Below the pieces are notes generated by a model. It searched no databases. It was given only the letters and a program-made list of their open reading frames with translations, and was not told where the DNA came from. From NCBI GenBank assembly GCA_023421115.1, contig JAEZUI010000158.1:37939-101938 (forward strand): a stretch of 64,000 nucleotides of DNA, written 5' to 3'. A program made the translations under genes and the position numbers. This DNA is from Bacillota bacterium. Lineage in GTDB: Bacteria > Bacillota > Clostridia > Acetivibrionales > Acetivibrionaceae. Shown here one piece after another: positions 9,675-17,513 of the stretch; position 1 is the stretch's first letter; every line of letters begins with the position of its first letter.

Positions 9675-9703
9675 ATTATATAAACATTTTTGAACCATTA
9701 CAA
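9675..9703 (-). promoter_or_regulatory. Sigma-A-type promoter of the WXG100 pair
   Basis: On the minus strand, -35 TTGTAA (9703-9698), a 17-bp spacer and -10 TATAAT (9680-9675). Predicted start is near 9668, about 170 nt before the TTG at 9498, so the leader is long. Spacer length, flanking bases and upstream repeats match the hydrolase promoter at 2368-2396. Confidence 0.75.
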
Positions 9704-9705
9704 TA

Positions 9706-9758
9706 GTTCCTGACGAAATGCATGTTTTATGGGATGAAATGCAGATATTTGGTATTTA
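9706..9758 (-). promoter_or_regulatory. Second copy of the 9-bp direct-repeat activator site
   Basis: Read on the minus strand, TGCATTTCA (9743-9735) and TGCATTTCG (9722-9714) are 12 bp apart and the second is 10 bp before the -35. This is the same 9-12-9-10 geometry as at 2401-2452, and similarity extends through the intervening and flanking bases. I saw no third good copy elsewhere in the window by eye. Confidence 0.65.
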
Positions 9759-9800
9759 TTTACTTTTCATGAGTCAGATTAACTTGAATGAACCTCAAGT

Positions 9801-10262
9801 TTAGTTTTGTACAAAAGATAACTTTGCAATTCTTCCATTGCTATCCCTGTATATTCTTCCTGTAAATTTTGCTGCCGGATTTACAAAGGTAGCAGGATTT
9901 TCAATATCTTCAGCATCAGCTATTGTATGTGAGGCTGATTTCAAGGAATCAAGAACTGTTGCATTATAAACATACCAGTTTGTGTGAGTTGCTCCACCTG
10001 CTTTAGTTGTAACCAAGACACCTACTGCATCACCGGAACTTAGCACTTTATCTATTGCACTGACCACTTCATTACCTGAAACTTCAGTATTATCATACAT
10101 TAAGTATTCATTTTCAGCTATACGATTCATTTCATTTATTGAACTAACCGAAACTGCCGCTGTATTCTGTCCCGCTTTTAAAACAACCAAACTTAAGGAC
10201 ACTATTGCCATCGTTATCAAAACAGATGCGGCTATCAAAATTGCTTTTGTAGCATTTTCCAT
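9801..10262 (-). CDS. Pilin-like protein, paralogue of the 12.3 kb gene
   Basis: A 153-residue protein starting MENATKAILIAASVLITMAI: a short polar leader then one long hydrophobic helix (about 6-30), as in Flp/Tad pilins and pseudopilins. The C-terminal domain shares conserved blocks with the 12322-12774 protein: SSGD-VGV-V, WYV-A, NPA-F-G and NG-IA/V. No G-x4-E prepilin peptidase site is visible, so processing may be absent or unusual. It is the last gene of the Tad-like operon, with a 77-bp gap after the preceding gene. A weak AACTTGA/TCAAGTT hairpin overlaps its stop but lacks a T run. Confidence 0.7.
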   Translation of the reverse strand: MENATKAILIAASVLITMAIVSLSLVVLKAGQNTAAVSVSSINEMNRIAENEYLMYDNTEVSGNEVVSAIDKVLSSGDAVGVLVTTKAGGATHTNWYVYNATVLDSLKSASHTIADAEDIENPATFVNPAAKFTGRIYRDSNGRIAKLSFVQN

Positions 10263-10339
10263 TAAGCTCCCTTTCCTTCCTCTATACTTCTAAAGGTGTG
10301 TATTGTTTTCACCAAAATTTCCTTTTATAGCTAAGATAA

Positions 10340-11320
10340 TTAAGGATTACAATGCGGACATGGCATATAGCCGTTTCCTGCACACTCAGCTTTACTGTCA
10401 AGAACTTTGCTGTCATCAATTATTTTTTCACAGTCATGTTTGTGGTAATATTTTCTAACAATTCCGGGACTTATTTCTATATCCTCTATAACATATTTCG
10501 CTGCTTTAACAATTCTTGCACCACCTAAGGCATAGCTATTTATCCTCTCTCCTGCCACTCCTATGGGCATACCTTGGAAAAACACCAGCATTCCGACATC
10601 ATCCACAGTCTTGAGCCAATCTTGATCGGGTATGGTTGGAAGACTGAAGTGGTAAGATATTCCGAATTGTGTTGCAACATCATTGTGTTTATTTATTGCA
10701 TAATTTATGTCCGTTTTAAGATTATCTATTATAGTTTCTCTTCTCAATTGATCAAAAAGAATTTCATCCTTTAGAAAATCCGGCGACAAACTATCACCTA
10801 TTTTTTCTACAAGCTGATCTCTGGTTCCAGTCATTATTTCATTTGTTGTCAAGTTAAGTATTGTAAGATTTGTGTCCAAAGTAAAAATATATACATTATC
10901 TCCATAGGTATAGGAAAAAGATTGTTTGGGTTTAGAGACCAACTTCATCTCTTTATCACCGTAGGAATTATAGTACTCCTGATTTGAAATTACATAGTAG
11001 CCATCATAATCCATAACTACCATACATGATATATAGCCTTGTAGTTTCATAGCAGCAGTGCTCTCTTCTAGTGCATTGAAATTAACATACATGGAATTTA
11101 AAAATCCTTCAACAGCATCTTCCTTGCTAATTTGTACCTTCTTTCCTGCACCGCCTAAAATCATGTTTGTTACACCATCTTCAACAGCTGTATCAAGTAT
11201 TCTGTTTATTTCAATCTTTTTGTAAGAAGCAATTTCCACATTTTGCGTTTTTATATCCAAAAACAGATTAAAGGGAAGCGTGATAAGAACAAAGACTATA
11301 GCAAGATCAGTTATTTTCAT
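10340..11320 (-). CDS. Membrane-anchored protein with Ada-like zinc-binding C-terminus
   Basis: About 326 residues from the ATG at 11320; an upstream ATG at 11338 is possible. An N-terminal helix (about 5-22) is followed by a long extracytoplasmic region including a YDGYYVISNQEYY segment. The last 35 residues have the spacing H-x-C-x(n)-C-x7-C-x2-C, ending GYMPCPHCNP. This is like the Ada N-terminal or nuclease-associated metal-binding motif (usually GYRPCKxCxP). The body is not recognised. It overlaps the previous gene slightly, which implies translational coupling within the Tad-like operon. A role as minor pilin or TadE/F-like component is inference. Confidence 0.7.
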   Translation of the reverse strand: MKITDLAIVFVLITLPFNLFLDIKTQNVEIASYKKIEINRILDTAVEDGVTNMILGGAGKKVQISKEDAVEGFLNSMYVNFNALEESTAAMKLQGYISCMVVMDYDGYYVISNQEYYNSYGDKEMKLVSKPKQSFSYTYGDNVYIFTLDTNLTILNLTTNEIMTGTRDQLVEKIGDSLSPDFLKDEILFDQLRRETIIDNLKTDINYAINKHNDVATQFGISYHFSLPTIPDQDWLKTVDDVGMLVFFQGMPIGVAGERINSYALGGARIVKAAKYVIEDIEISPGIVRKYYHKHDCEKIIDDSKVLDSKAECAGNGYMPCPHCNP

Positions 11321-11882
11321 CCTTAACCATCCCCCCATATCTTACATATATTTTTTCAGCATCAAAATTTGCATTGTAAAGCATCTCTTGAATTTTAGTT
11401 GCCATTGTCTTGTTTTTGTTATATACCGTCACAGCAAAGTAATCACCCTTTTCAAACTCATAAACCCTGCTTGTATTAGCACTTACCGGAGTATCCGGAA
11501 ACAAAATCTTTGATATGGTATTATTGTAATAAGTCCTAAAGCCAATAACATAATCTATGGGCAGAGCATCCCCAGCTGGAGACGCAGGTAAGGGCACTCC
11601 TGCTGTCGGATCCTCATATACAGGATCATATCTTTTTTTTCTGTGTTCCATTCTTATATCATAAATATTATTTGTAGCTGCAAGCCTGCCCGCGTACTCC
11701 TCGTACATAGAAGGAGTAATGTAGCCAAGATTTCTCACCGCATCAACAAACTTCGATGTTTCGGTCAACACAAATATACGGCTGGTTTCATCAAGCCGCT
11801 CAAATTCATTTTTTGTAGGATAAATAAACAGTAGCAGCACTGCTAAAACCATTGCAACTATTTTACTAAACGAATCTCCCAT
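11307..11882 (-). CDS. Small membrane-anchored protein of the Tad-like operon
   Basis: A 191-residue protein with one N-terminal helix (about 6-21) and an extracytoplasmic remainder that contains a proline-rich stretch near 92-106. No known domain was recognised. Size and topology fit minor pilins such as TadE/TadF, but I see no TadE motif. It lies 45 bp after the 126-residue gene and overlaps the next gene. Confidence 0.7.
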   Translation of the reverse strand: MGDSFSKIVAMVLAVLLLFIYPTKNEFERLDETSRIFVLTETSKFVDAVRNLGYITPSMYEEYAGRLAATNNIYDIRMEHRKKRYDPVYEDPTAGVPLPASPAGDALPIDYVIGFRTYYNNTISKILFPDTPVSANTSRVYEFEKGDYFAVTVYNKNKTMATKIQEMLYNANFDAEKIYVRYGGMVKDENN

Positions 11883-11927
11883 TTTACAATACCTCTTATA
11901 ATGCCATTTTTAAAAAACAAACCCCAC

Positions 11928-12308
11928 CTATTCCAATTGATATTCAACTGACTTAACAAACCCGTCTTGACCAATGTAGGGTTTTACTATATATTTACCA
12001 GTTTTATTTATGCTTGAGTAATCAATAGCATATGGACTTTCATCAACTGTAATCTGCTTACCACTTACACTAATATCAGTTTCAAGCCCATTTAAAATAT
12101 TTCCTATTATATCTGCACCGGTCACAGTTACATATTCCTTCTCATATTCTTTACTTTCCATAACATCCTTGTCACTGTTTATATTACCTTCAATTAACTC
12201 AACAGTATTTCTCGATGCCGGATGTAAAACAAAAAACAGAGATAATGCACTTATAAAAACCATAACCATAAATACATCATACAAAAAATCCGCTAAATTT
12301 TCATCCAT
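11928..12308 (-). CDS. Small single-pass membrane protein of the Tad-like operon
   Basis: A 126-residue protein: acidic N-terminus MDENLADF, one hydrophobic helix (about 12-29), then a predicted beta-rich domain. The short charged leader before a hydrophobic helix is pilin-like, but no family was recognised. It sits 13 bp after the first pilin-like gene, so it is surely co-transcribed. Probably a minor pilin or assembly factor (inference). Confidence 0.65.
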   Translation of the reverse strand: MDENLADFLYDVFMVMVFISALSLFFVLHPASRNTVELIEGNINSDKDVMESKEYEKEYVTVTGADIIGNILNGLETDISVSGKQITVDESPYAIDYSSINKTGKYIVKPYIGQDGFVKSVEYQLE

Positions 12309-12321
12309 CTTAAATCATCCT

Positions 12322-12774
12322 TTATTTTGCTTGCTGCTCAAAGGTCACCGCTACTATATTCCCATTCTTGTTTCTCACAACCGTTCCTTTAAATACGCCG
12401 GCTGGATTTATATTATTTGGATCATTATCTTCCTTGTAATATCGGTCTGCTTTAGATAAGTTATCAGCATTTGATGCATCATGAACATACCATTTTGTAG
12501 ATCCAGAATTTGTTTTAACACTAACCCCTACAGAATCACCTGAAGAGTTGCTAAGAGATTCTATAAGTGCAATTACATTGGCTCCATTTGTTTTCTCGCC
12601 ATCAAATTTTGTAAAATTAGCCGTTTTAATATCTTCAGTGAAATCTATAATTTGTTGTCCTGCCTCATCTACCGGTTTTTTTGCTAAGTTAAAAACAAAA
12701 ACTGCCATAGAAACGATCGCCATTGTAATTACAATTGATGCTGCAATTATTATTGCTTTGGTTGAATTTTCCAT
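12322..12774 (-). CDS. Pilin-like protein, paralogue of the 9.8 kb gene
   Basis: A 150-residue protein whose start, MENSTKAIIIAASIVITMAI, is almost identical to that of the 9801-10262 protein. A single long hydrophobic helix is followed by a soluble domain with shared blocks (SSGD-SVGV-V, WYVHDA, NPAGVFKG, NGNIVAV). It directly follows the TadB/C-like gene (39 bp), the usual place for structural subunits. No G-x4-E processing site is seen. Two diverged copies in one operon suggest a major and a minor subunit, or a heteropolymer. Confidence 0.7.
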   Translation of the reverse strand: MENSTKAIIIAASIVITMAIVSMAVFVFNLAKKPVDEAGQQIIDFTEDIKTANFTKFDGEKTNGANVIALIESLSNSSGDSVGVSVKTNSGSTKWYVHDASNADNLSKADRYYKEDNDPNNINPAGVFKGTVVRNKNGNIVAVTFEQQAK

Positions 12775-12813
12775 AATAAACCTCCCAGTATTCTTACATT
12801 TTAAATTGATTGA

Positions 12814-14838
12814 CTAATAAACAACATTCATGTTACCTGAATAATTTAACAACTGCTTAATACTTATTAATAAAAACGGTAGAAGAATATATAAAACTAT
12901 TGTCGCTATAAGTGGAACATAGGCAATTGCCTTTCCCCACATTCCTTTCCTGTTTACCGTTATCTCATTATCTAATTTTCTCTTTTCCTGATAGTACCCC
13001 CTTTCAACTTTTAATTGGTCAAATGCCCTTACTATTGGTATTTTATCAGAAGCAGACTGCAGGTTTTCCACAATTCTGCTAAAAGGAACAAATGGTTCGT
13101 CAATTTTTAACTGTTCTAGTGCTTCTGCATCACCATTTTCAAAGTTATTCAAGCACTTGCTTATTGAATCCTTGAATATATAAGAAAATTGTTCCATCCA
13201 TCTTAAAATGTCTTCTACTGAAATTCTGTCAATATTCATAAGCATTAATATAATGGCATGAAACTGCATAACTTCGTCTTCCATATTCATCTGAATAATC
13301 TTTTTTCTAAATAACATTAACCAATAAGGTATATTATAACACAATGCAGAAATCAATAAAGCAAAAAGAAGTTCCCACCACTTAAAATATTCATTACGGT
13401 AGTCATTAAGCTTTTCCATAATCCTCTTAGCTGCTATACCTGCTAACTTACTATCATTTATTACTCCCTTTTCTAAAACGGCTTTTTCTACTTCCTCATA
13501 AACCACCTTTTTATTTTTATAGCTAAGAATAATCTCCCGATCCATCTTGATTATCTGCTCTTCAGCACTTTTATCAATTACTTTTTCTTCCTTCATAAGG
13601 CTTTCAGAATTATATAATATATTGTGCTTAGCTATTGAATGAATATTTACAAATACAAGCACACTAATGCTAAGAGCTACAAATAGATATATCATTCTTC
13701 TAAGATAAAAATGTTCAACTCTTTGATTCATTCCCACTACTTTCATAATTTCAGTATATTTTATTGCTTTGTTATACTGCTTATTTTTTATTATAGCTAT
13801 AAATCCTGCAACTAGAGGTATATTAAGTAGCTTTTCAAAAAAAACATTGTCATTAGTATTGTGCTGATAATCACTCTTTAGCATATTAATCAACCTGTAA
13901 GAAAGTATTACCAGCATAAACAATACAATTTGCACTACAAAGCCATAAGGCCCATGAAAATACTCCTTCATTTCAGGAAAGCTGCTAATTCCCCATTTTT
14001 CTGCAGGCTTTAAAGCAAATATTGGCGCTAAAGCGATTATGGAAAGGCTGTTGAACAAATAGTCCAATTTCTTACGCCTTAACATCTCCATATTAATTTC
14101 TTGCTTCAGATAATTGAGGTTTGTCAAAAACATTGACTCATTGTCAACTATCTTATCACCAAATCTTTGTACAATATAACAATTTGCCAAAAAAGCTTTG
14201 AAGAACTTATTAGGTGCAAGTTCATTGTACTTTTCTATCTCATCTTCCGGGTCGTCAGAGGTTAGTATCTCATACATCTTATTTGCATGTACCGACATTT
14301 CGTATTTACAATCATTTATAGCATCATAAACCGCTTCATCTATCATACCGTGCTCATGATAGTGATGCCTTACATCACCTAAAAACTTATCAAACTGTAC
14401 TAACAGTTTGTTTTCTATCCCATCTACAAGCATTGCAATAAGCTGATTATGCACAATAGCAATTGTAATGAGCGCAATTAAAAAGTAATAAAGATCCAAA
14501 TCCAATAAAACCAATACAACAAGCATCGCAAATACTATTGAAAAGGACGATGCAGCAAATTTCATAGTCTTTCTCGAAACAGTCCAGTTATCTGTCATTT
14601 CGAGCATTTCAATTCTCTTTCTTATTCTCTTTAAATATCTTCTTGTAAGAAAGAATCTGCTCAAATAGGTATAAGTACTAAACCAAATATCAGTTTCTTT
14701 GCTTTTGTATACCTGTTTTGATAATTTGCCGCGTTTCTTCTTTTTGTCCATATTGAGTGCTACAATAATAGCAATTATTGAAATCACTATAAGAGAAAAA
14801 AGTCCAGCTAAAACTAAAATCATTTGCTGTCTAGTCAT
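12814..14838 (-). CDS. TadB/TadC-like integral membrane platform protein (T2SSF type, double size)
   Basis: A 674-residue protein with about eight to nine hydrophobic segments: one at the N-terminus, clusters near 70-125, 260-315 and 375-400, and C-terminal helices near 485-505 and 645-665. The C-terminal half (about 520-665, with VMQFHAIILMLMNIDRISVEDIL and ending in a long hydrophobic helix) is like TadC/T2SSF. The N-terminal half has a similar layout. Usual TadB and TadC are about 300 residues each, so this looks like the two fused. It should form the inner platform on which the ATPase acts. It overlaps the ATPase gene by 8 bp, so translation is coupled. Confidence 0.75.
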   Translation of the reverse strand: MTRQQMILVLAGLFSLIVISIIAIIVALNMDKKKKRGKLSKQVYKSKETDIWFSTYTYLSRFFLTRRYLKRIRKRIEMLEMTDNWTVSRKTMKFAASSFSIVFAMLVVLVLLDLDLYYFLIALITIAIVHNQLIAMLVDGIENKLLVQFDKFLGDVRHHYHEHGMIDEAVYDAINDCKYEMSVHANKMYEILTSDDPEDEIEKYNELAPNKFFKAFLANCYIVQRFGDKIVDNESMFLTNLNYLKQEINMEMLRRKKLDYLFNSLSIIALAPIFALKPAEKWGISSFPEMKEYFHGPYGFVVQIVLFMLVILSYRLINMLKSDYQHNTNDNVFFEKLLNIPLVAGFIAIIKNKQYNKAIKYTEIMKVVGMNQRVEHFYLRRMIYLFVALSISVLVFVNIHSIAKHNILYNSESLMKEEKVIDKSAEEQIIKMDREIILSYKNKKVVYEEVEKAVLEKGVINDSKLAGIAAKRIMEKLNDYRNEYFKWWELLFALLISALCYNIPYWLMLFRKKIIQMNMEDEVMQFHAIILMLMNIDRISVEDILRWMEQFSYIFKDSISKCLNNFENGDAEALEQLKIDEPFVPFSRIVENLQSASDKIPIVRAFDQLKVERGYYQEKRKLDNEITVNRKGMWGKAIAYVPLIATIVLYILLPFLLISIKQLLNYSGNMNVVY

Positions 14839-16699
14839 AGCTCACACCCCAGCCCTCTTTAAAAAATTGAGCAAATTCGGCTTTTTCCTGCTCATTCAAA
14901 TGGCTGCACATTTCATCAAAGCTCTTTTTACTTATGGGATTTAGTGCTTTGTATTCACCGTTTTCCCATACTAAAATATCTCTTGTTTCAAAGGCCTTAC
15001 GGTCTGTAACTCTTGTAAAATACTCTTTAACAGTATCTGCAAAACCCAACATCATTTCTTCCGGGGTATGTGCCTCCTTATAGTTCTGTGGATAATCAGC
15101 CTCTTCCACCACAGGAATTATCTCTGTAATCCTCTGAATATATCTATGCCCTGAAATGTCTTTATAAAGGTGAACATCAAAGTTAACAACATCTGCCACC
15201 TGTCTTTCAGCGACCTTTTCGTTGCTAAAAACCCTCGTCTGCAGCAAATTGTTCCTCAAGGCAAGCACAAGGTCACTTGTAGTTTTGGCGTGGTGAGTAA
15301 AAATAGTAAAAAGAGATGCAACCTGTGCCATCTGAATCATCCAGCTAGCAACCGGTGCTGTCGCAACCTCACCCATTATATTTACAGTACCGTCAGTCTT
15401 TTTCTGAAGGTCAAGTCCTTCCTGCCCTGAAACGGTAGCAGTCTCTCTGAACGAAACAATATTTCTCTTTGGATATAGCTTTCGAAGATGAAGCTCAAAT
15501 GCCATTTCCTGTATTCTCAAGGTAAAGGTATAATTTATAAAGCGTACAATGGACATAAGAATTGTGGTCTTACCTGTACCCTGAAATCCTGTAATAGCAG
15601 TTACCCTACAACCCTTTACAAGCCATTTCATACAATCTATTGGAAGCTTGTTGTTTTTATCGGTTATCAATTCTTCAGGAGCTTTATCATCTGCACTATC
15701 AAATTTTCTTACAAAGAATACCCACGATTCACAAAACGGTGGCCGTGCAACAACAACACGGCTTCCATCCTTCATTTCGTTGACTTTATATCCGTTGGTC
15801 TCGGAGAGCTGTCCCGGATTGTTATACCTGTATATATTTTTACACACCCTGATAAGTTCCTTCTCCGAACCAAAACTCAAAAATTCCAAATGTATAGTCT
15901 TCCCCTTAAAGAATATCCAAACACTGTCATAAGACATAGGTAAGCTTGAAAGAATTCCACCGCTGTAATCAAACTGCTGGAAGAAAGAATTAGGAATACC
16001 CGATACTCCCCCACTTACACCATCAATTTTCATATCTCTTATTTCGTCTATTACTCCATATCCTTTATATCTTTGGTATATTCTTTGAACAATGACATTA
16101 AGTTTATCATCAAAAGCTGTAAGTCTCTTCACTTTCTGTATATAAGCTTGCTCTATCTCTTCAGCCGTAATAGCATACCTTATCCCGTCACCTTCACCCT
16201 CTAGACTTTTAGGGGTATGAAGGCTATTTTCCTGTATAAGCATCTCTAGAGCTCTTAAATCATATTGCTTCTTATAGACGTAAAGCAATATATCGAACTT
16301 ATCCTGAACACTCAATTCCTTTACACTTTCAAAGTTCATAATCTTATCTATATTGTCTTCATCAATTTTATAAGTCTTTAGCAATATATCTCGAATGTAA
16401 TTTTTTACATAATTCTTTGCATTTACATCTCCATATATACAGGTCTTTAATGCTCTTCTCATCTCATTTTTATTTTGTACTCTTTTTTCAAACTCTTCTC
16501 TTGTAATATTCATAGAGTACAGATTGGTTTTTAGAAGATTATTAAAGGTATCTTTTACAAATTCCAATATTGTATCTAATTCATATTTATCTTCATCTAC
16601 ATCATAATCAAGGTATTTTGACTTATTTACTCTGAAATAGTACAGTATTCCCCCGGCAACACCAGTAATTATGAGCATAATAAGAAACGTATTGAGCAT
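14831..16699 (-). CDS. TadA/CpaF-like secretion ATPase with N-terminal membrane anchor
   Basis: A 622-residue protein. Residues 3-21 are a hydrophobic helix, which is unusual because TadA/VirB11 ATPases are normally soluble. Walker A is GFQGTGKTT at about 371-379. A Walker-B-like NIMGE and a His-box-like TIFTHHAKT follow. The region around 190-330 corresponds to the N-terminal domain of VirB11/TadA. The family powers pilus extension or substrate export as a hexamer at the membrane. The gene abuts the MinD-like gene and overlaps the platform gene by 8 bp. Confidence 0.85.
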   Translation of the reverse strand: MLNTFLIMLIITGVAGGILYYFRVNKSKYLDYDVDEDKYELDTILEFVKDTFNNLLKTNLYSMNITREEFEKRVQNKNEMRRALKTCIYGDVNAKNYVKNYIRDILLKTYKIDEDNIDKIMNFESVKELSVQDKFDILLYVYKKQYDLRALEMLIQENSLHTPKSLEGEGDGIRYAITAEEIEQAYIQKVKRLTAFDDKLNVIVQRIYQRYKGYGVIDEIRDMKIDGVSGGVSGIPNSFFQQFDYSGGILSSLPMSYDSVWIFFKGKTIHLEFLSFGSEKELIRVCKNIYRYNNPGQLSETNGYKVNEMKDGSRVVVARPPFCESWVFFVRKFDSADDKAPEELITDKNNKLPIDCMKWLVKGCRVTAITGFQGTGKTTILMSIVRFINYTFTLRIQEMAFELHLRKLYPKRNIVSFRETATVSGQEGLDLQKKTDGTVNIMGEVATAPVASWMIQMAQVASLFTIFTHHAKTTSDLVLALRNNLLQTRVFSNEKVAERQVADVVNFDVHLYKDISGHRYIQRITEIIPVVEEADYPQNYKEAHTPEEMMLGFADTVKEYFTRVTDRKAFETRDILVWENGEYKALNPISKKSFDEMCSHLNEQEKAEFAQFFKEGWGVSYD

Positions 16700-17512
16700 C
16701 TAATCACCTATTTTCTTTTGAGATATATTGATTTCAAGCTTATTTAATATGATCTCAACGGTCCTTCGAACTTCCTGCATAAAGTAATAGTTTGGGTCAT
16801 CCTTTGAGGCTTTAAGATTTCTCATAAGGAAATCTACAGCTTTACCTTCACAACAGGCATCGGCAAACTCAATATTATATGGAACCACTCCAATATTGCC
16901 CTTTATACCGAATTTTCTCTGTATTGCCTTTGCATTGAATCTCGAATTTCTATCATATCTACCCATAATAAATAAGCATTTATCCTTTAATTGGTCATAC
17001 TCCTCAAAAAAGTCCTCAATTATGTTATAGTTTTGATTTAAGTTAACTACAATCAAATCTGAATGCTCGAATATTTTTTTGGCAGTATCCGCCTGACCAG
17101 GTGCCACATCCACCATAAGAAGGTCATAGTACTCCTTTGAAAGGGTCAATATTACATCTATAACCTCGTTGATATCCTTATAATATAACTCCTTATTCGT
17201 AATAGAAGTCCCCGTAAGAAGATCAAACTTGTTTCTTATAAGTGTTGTTGTATACCTTGATATGTTCTCTTTGTCAACTTTATTATATTTTATAAAGCTG
17301 CTCAAACCGTCAATACCGACATCGTTAAGGCTTGTCAATTCATTTTTTATGTACTCTCTATCTATAAAAGATGACTCAAGGGCACTTCTATCAAAATGAT
17401 TATGTGCCATCAGAAGCTTTAATCTATATTCCAACACTATCATTGAAGATACCGCCACAAGATTACAGGTTGTACCCGTCTGGTGATAATTGCTCCAAAA
17501 CGCCAACTGCAT
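16700..17512 (-). CDS. CpaE/TadZ-like MinD-family protein with degenerate P-loop
   Basis: A 270-residue protein with MinD/ParA-like fold signatures: an N-terminal beta strand and loop (FWSNYHQTGTTCN, residues 5-17), DLLMVDVAPGQ near 130-140 as switch II/Walker B, and a late VPYNIEFADAC segment. The P-loop lacks both lysines of the deviant Walker A, as in atypical TadZ proteins. TadZ/CpaE proteins localise Tad machines to a site in the cell. The gene is 1 bp from its neighbours on both sides. Confidence 0.75.
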   Translation of the reverse strand: MQLAFWSNYHQTGTTCNLVAVSSMIVLEYRLKLLMAHNHFDRSALESSFIDREYIKNELTSLNDVGIDGLSSFIKYNKVDKENISRYTTTLIRNKFDLLTGTSITNKELYYKDINEVIDVILTLSKEYYDLLMVDVAPGQADTAKKIFEHSDLIVVNLNQNYNIIEDFFEEYDQLKDKCLFIMGRYDRNSRFNAKAIQRKFGIKGNIGVVPYNIEFADACCEGKAVDFLMRNLKASKDDPNYYFMQEVRRTVEIILNKLEINISQKKIGD

Positions 17513-17513
17513 A

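Noticed and set aside
9504..9698. 64-codon minus ORF just before the WXG100 pair
   Set aside because: Its ATG overlaps the -35 of a good promoter whose predicted transcript starts 30 nt inside the ORF. Kept as a finding about the leader and not called as a gene.
9781..9801. Terminator after the last pilin-like gene
   Set aside because: AACTTGA/TCAAGTT can form a 7-bp hairpin but no T run follows on the minus strand.
15488..15943. 151-codon plus ORF opposite the TadA-like ATPase gene
   Set aside because: Antisense to the Walker A region of a clear ATPase gene; no promoter or ribosome site.
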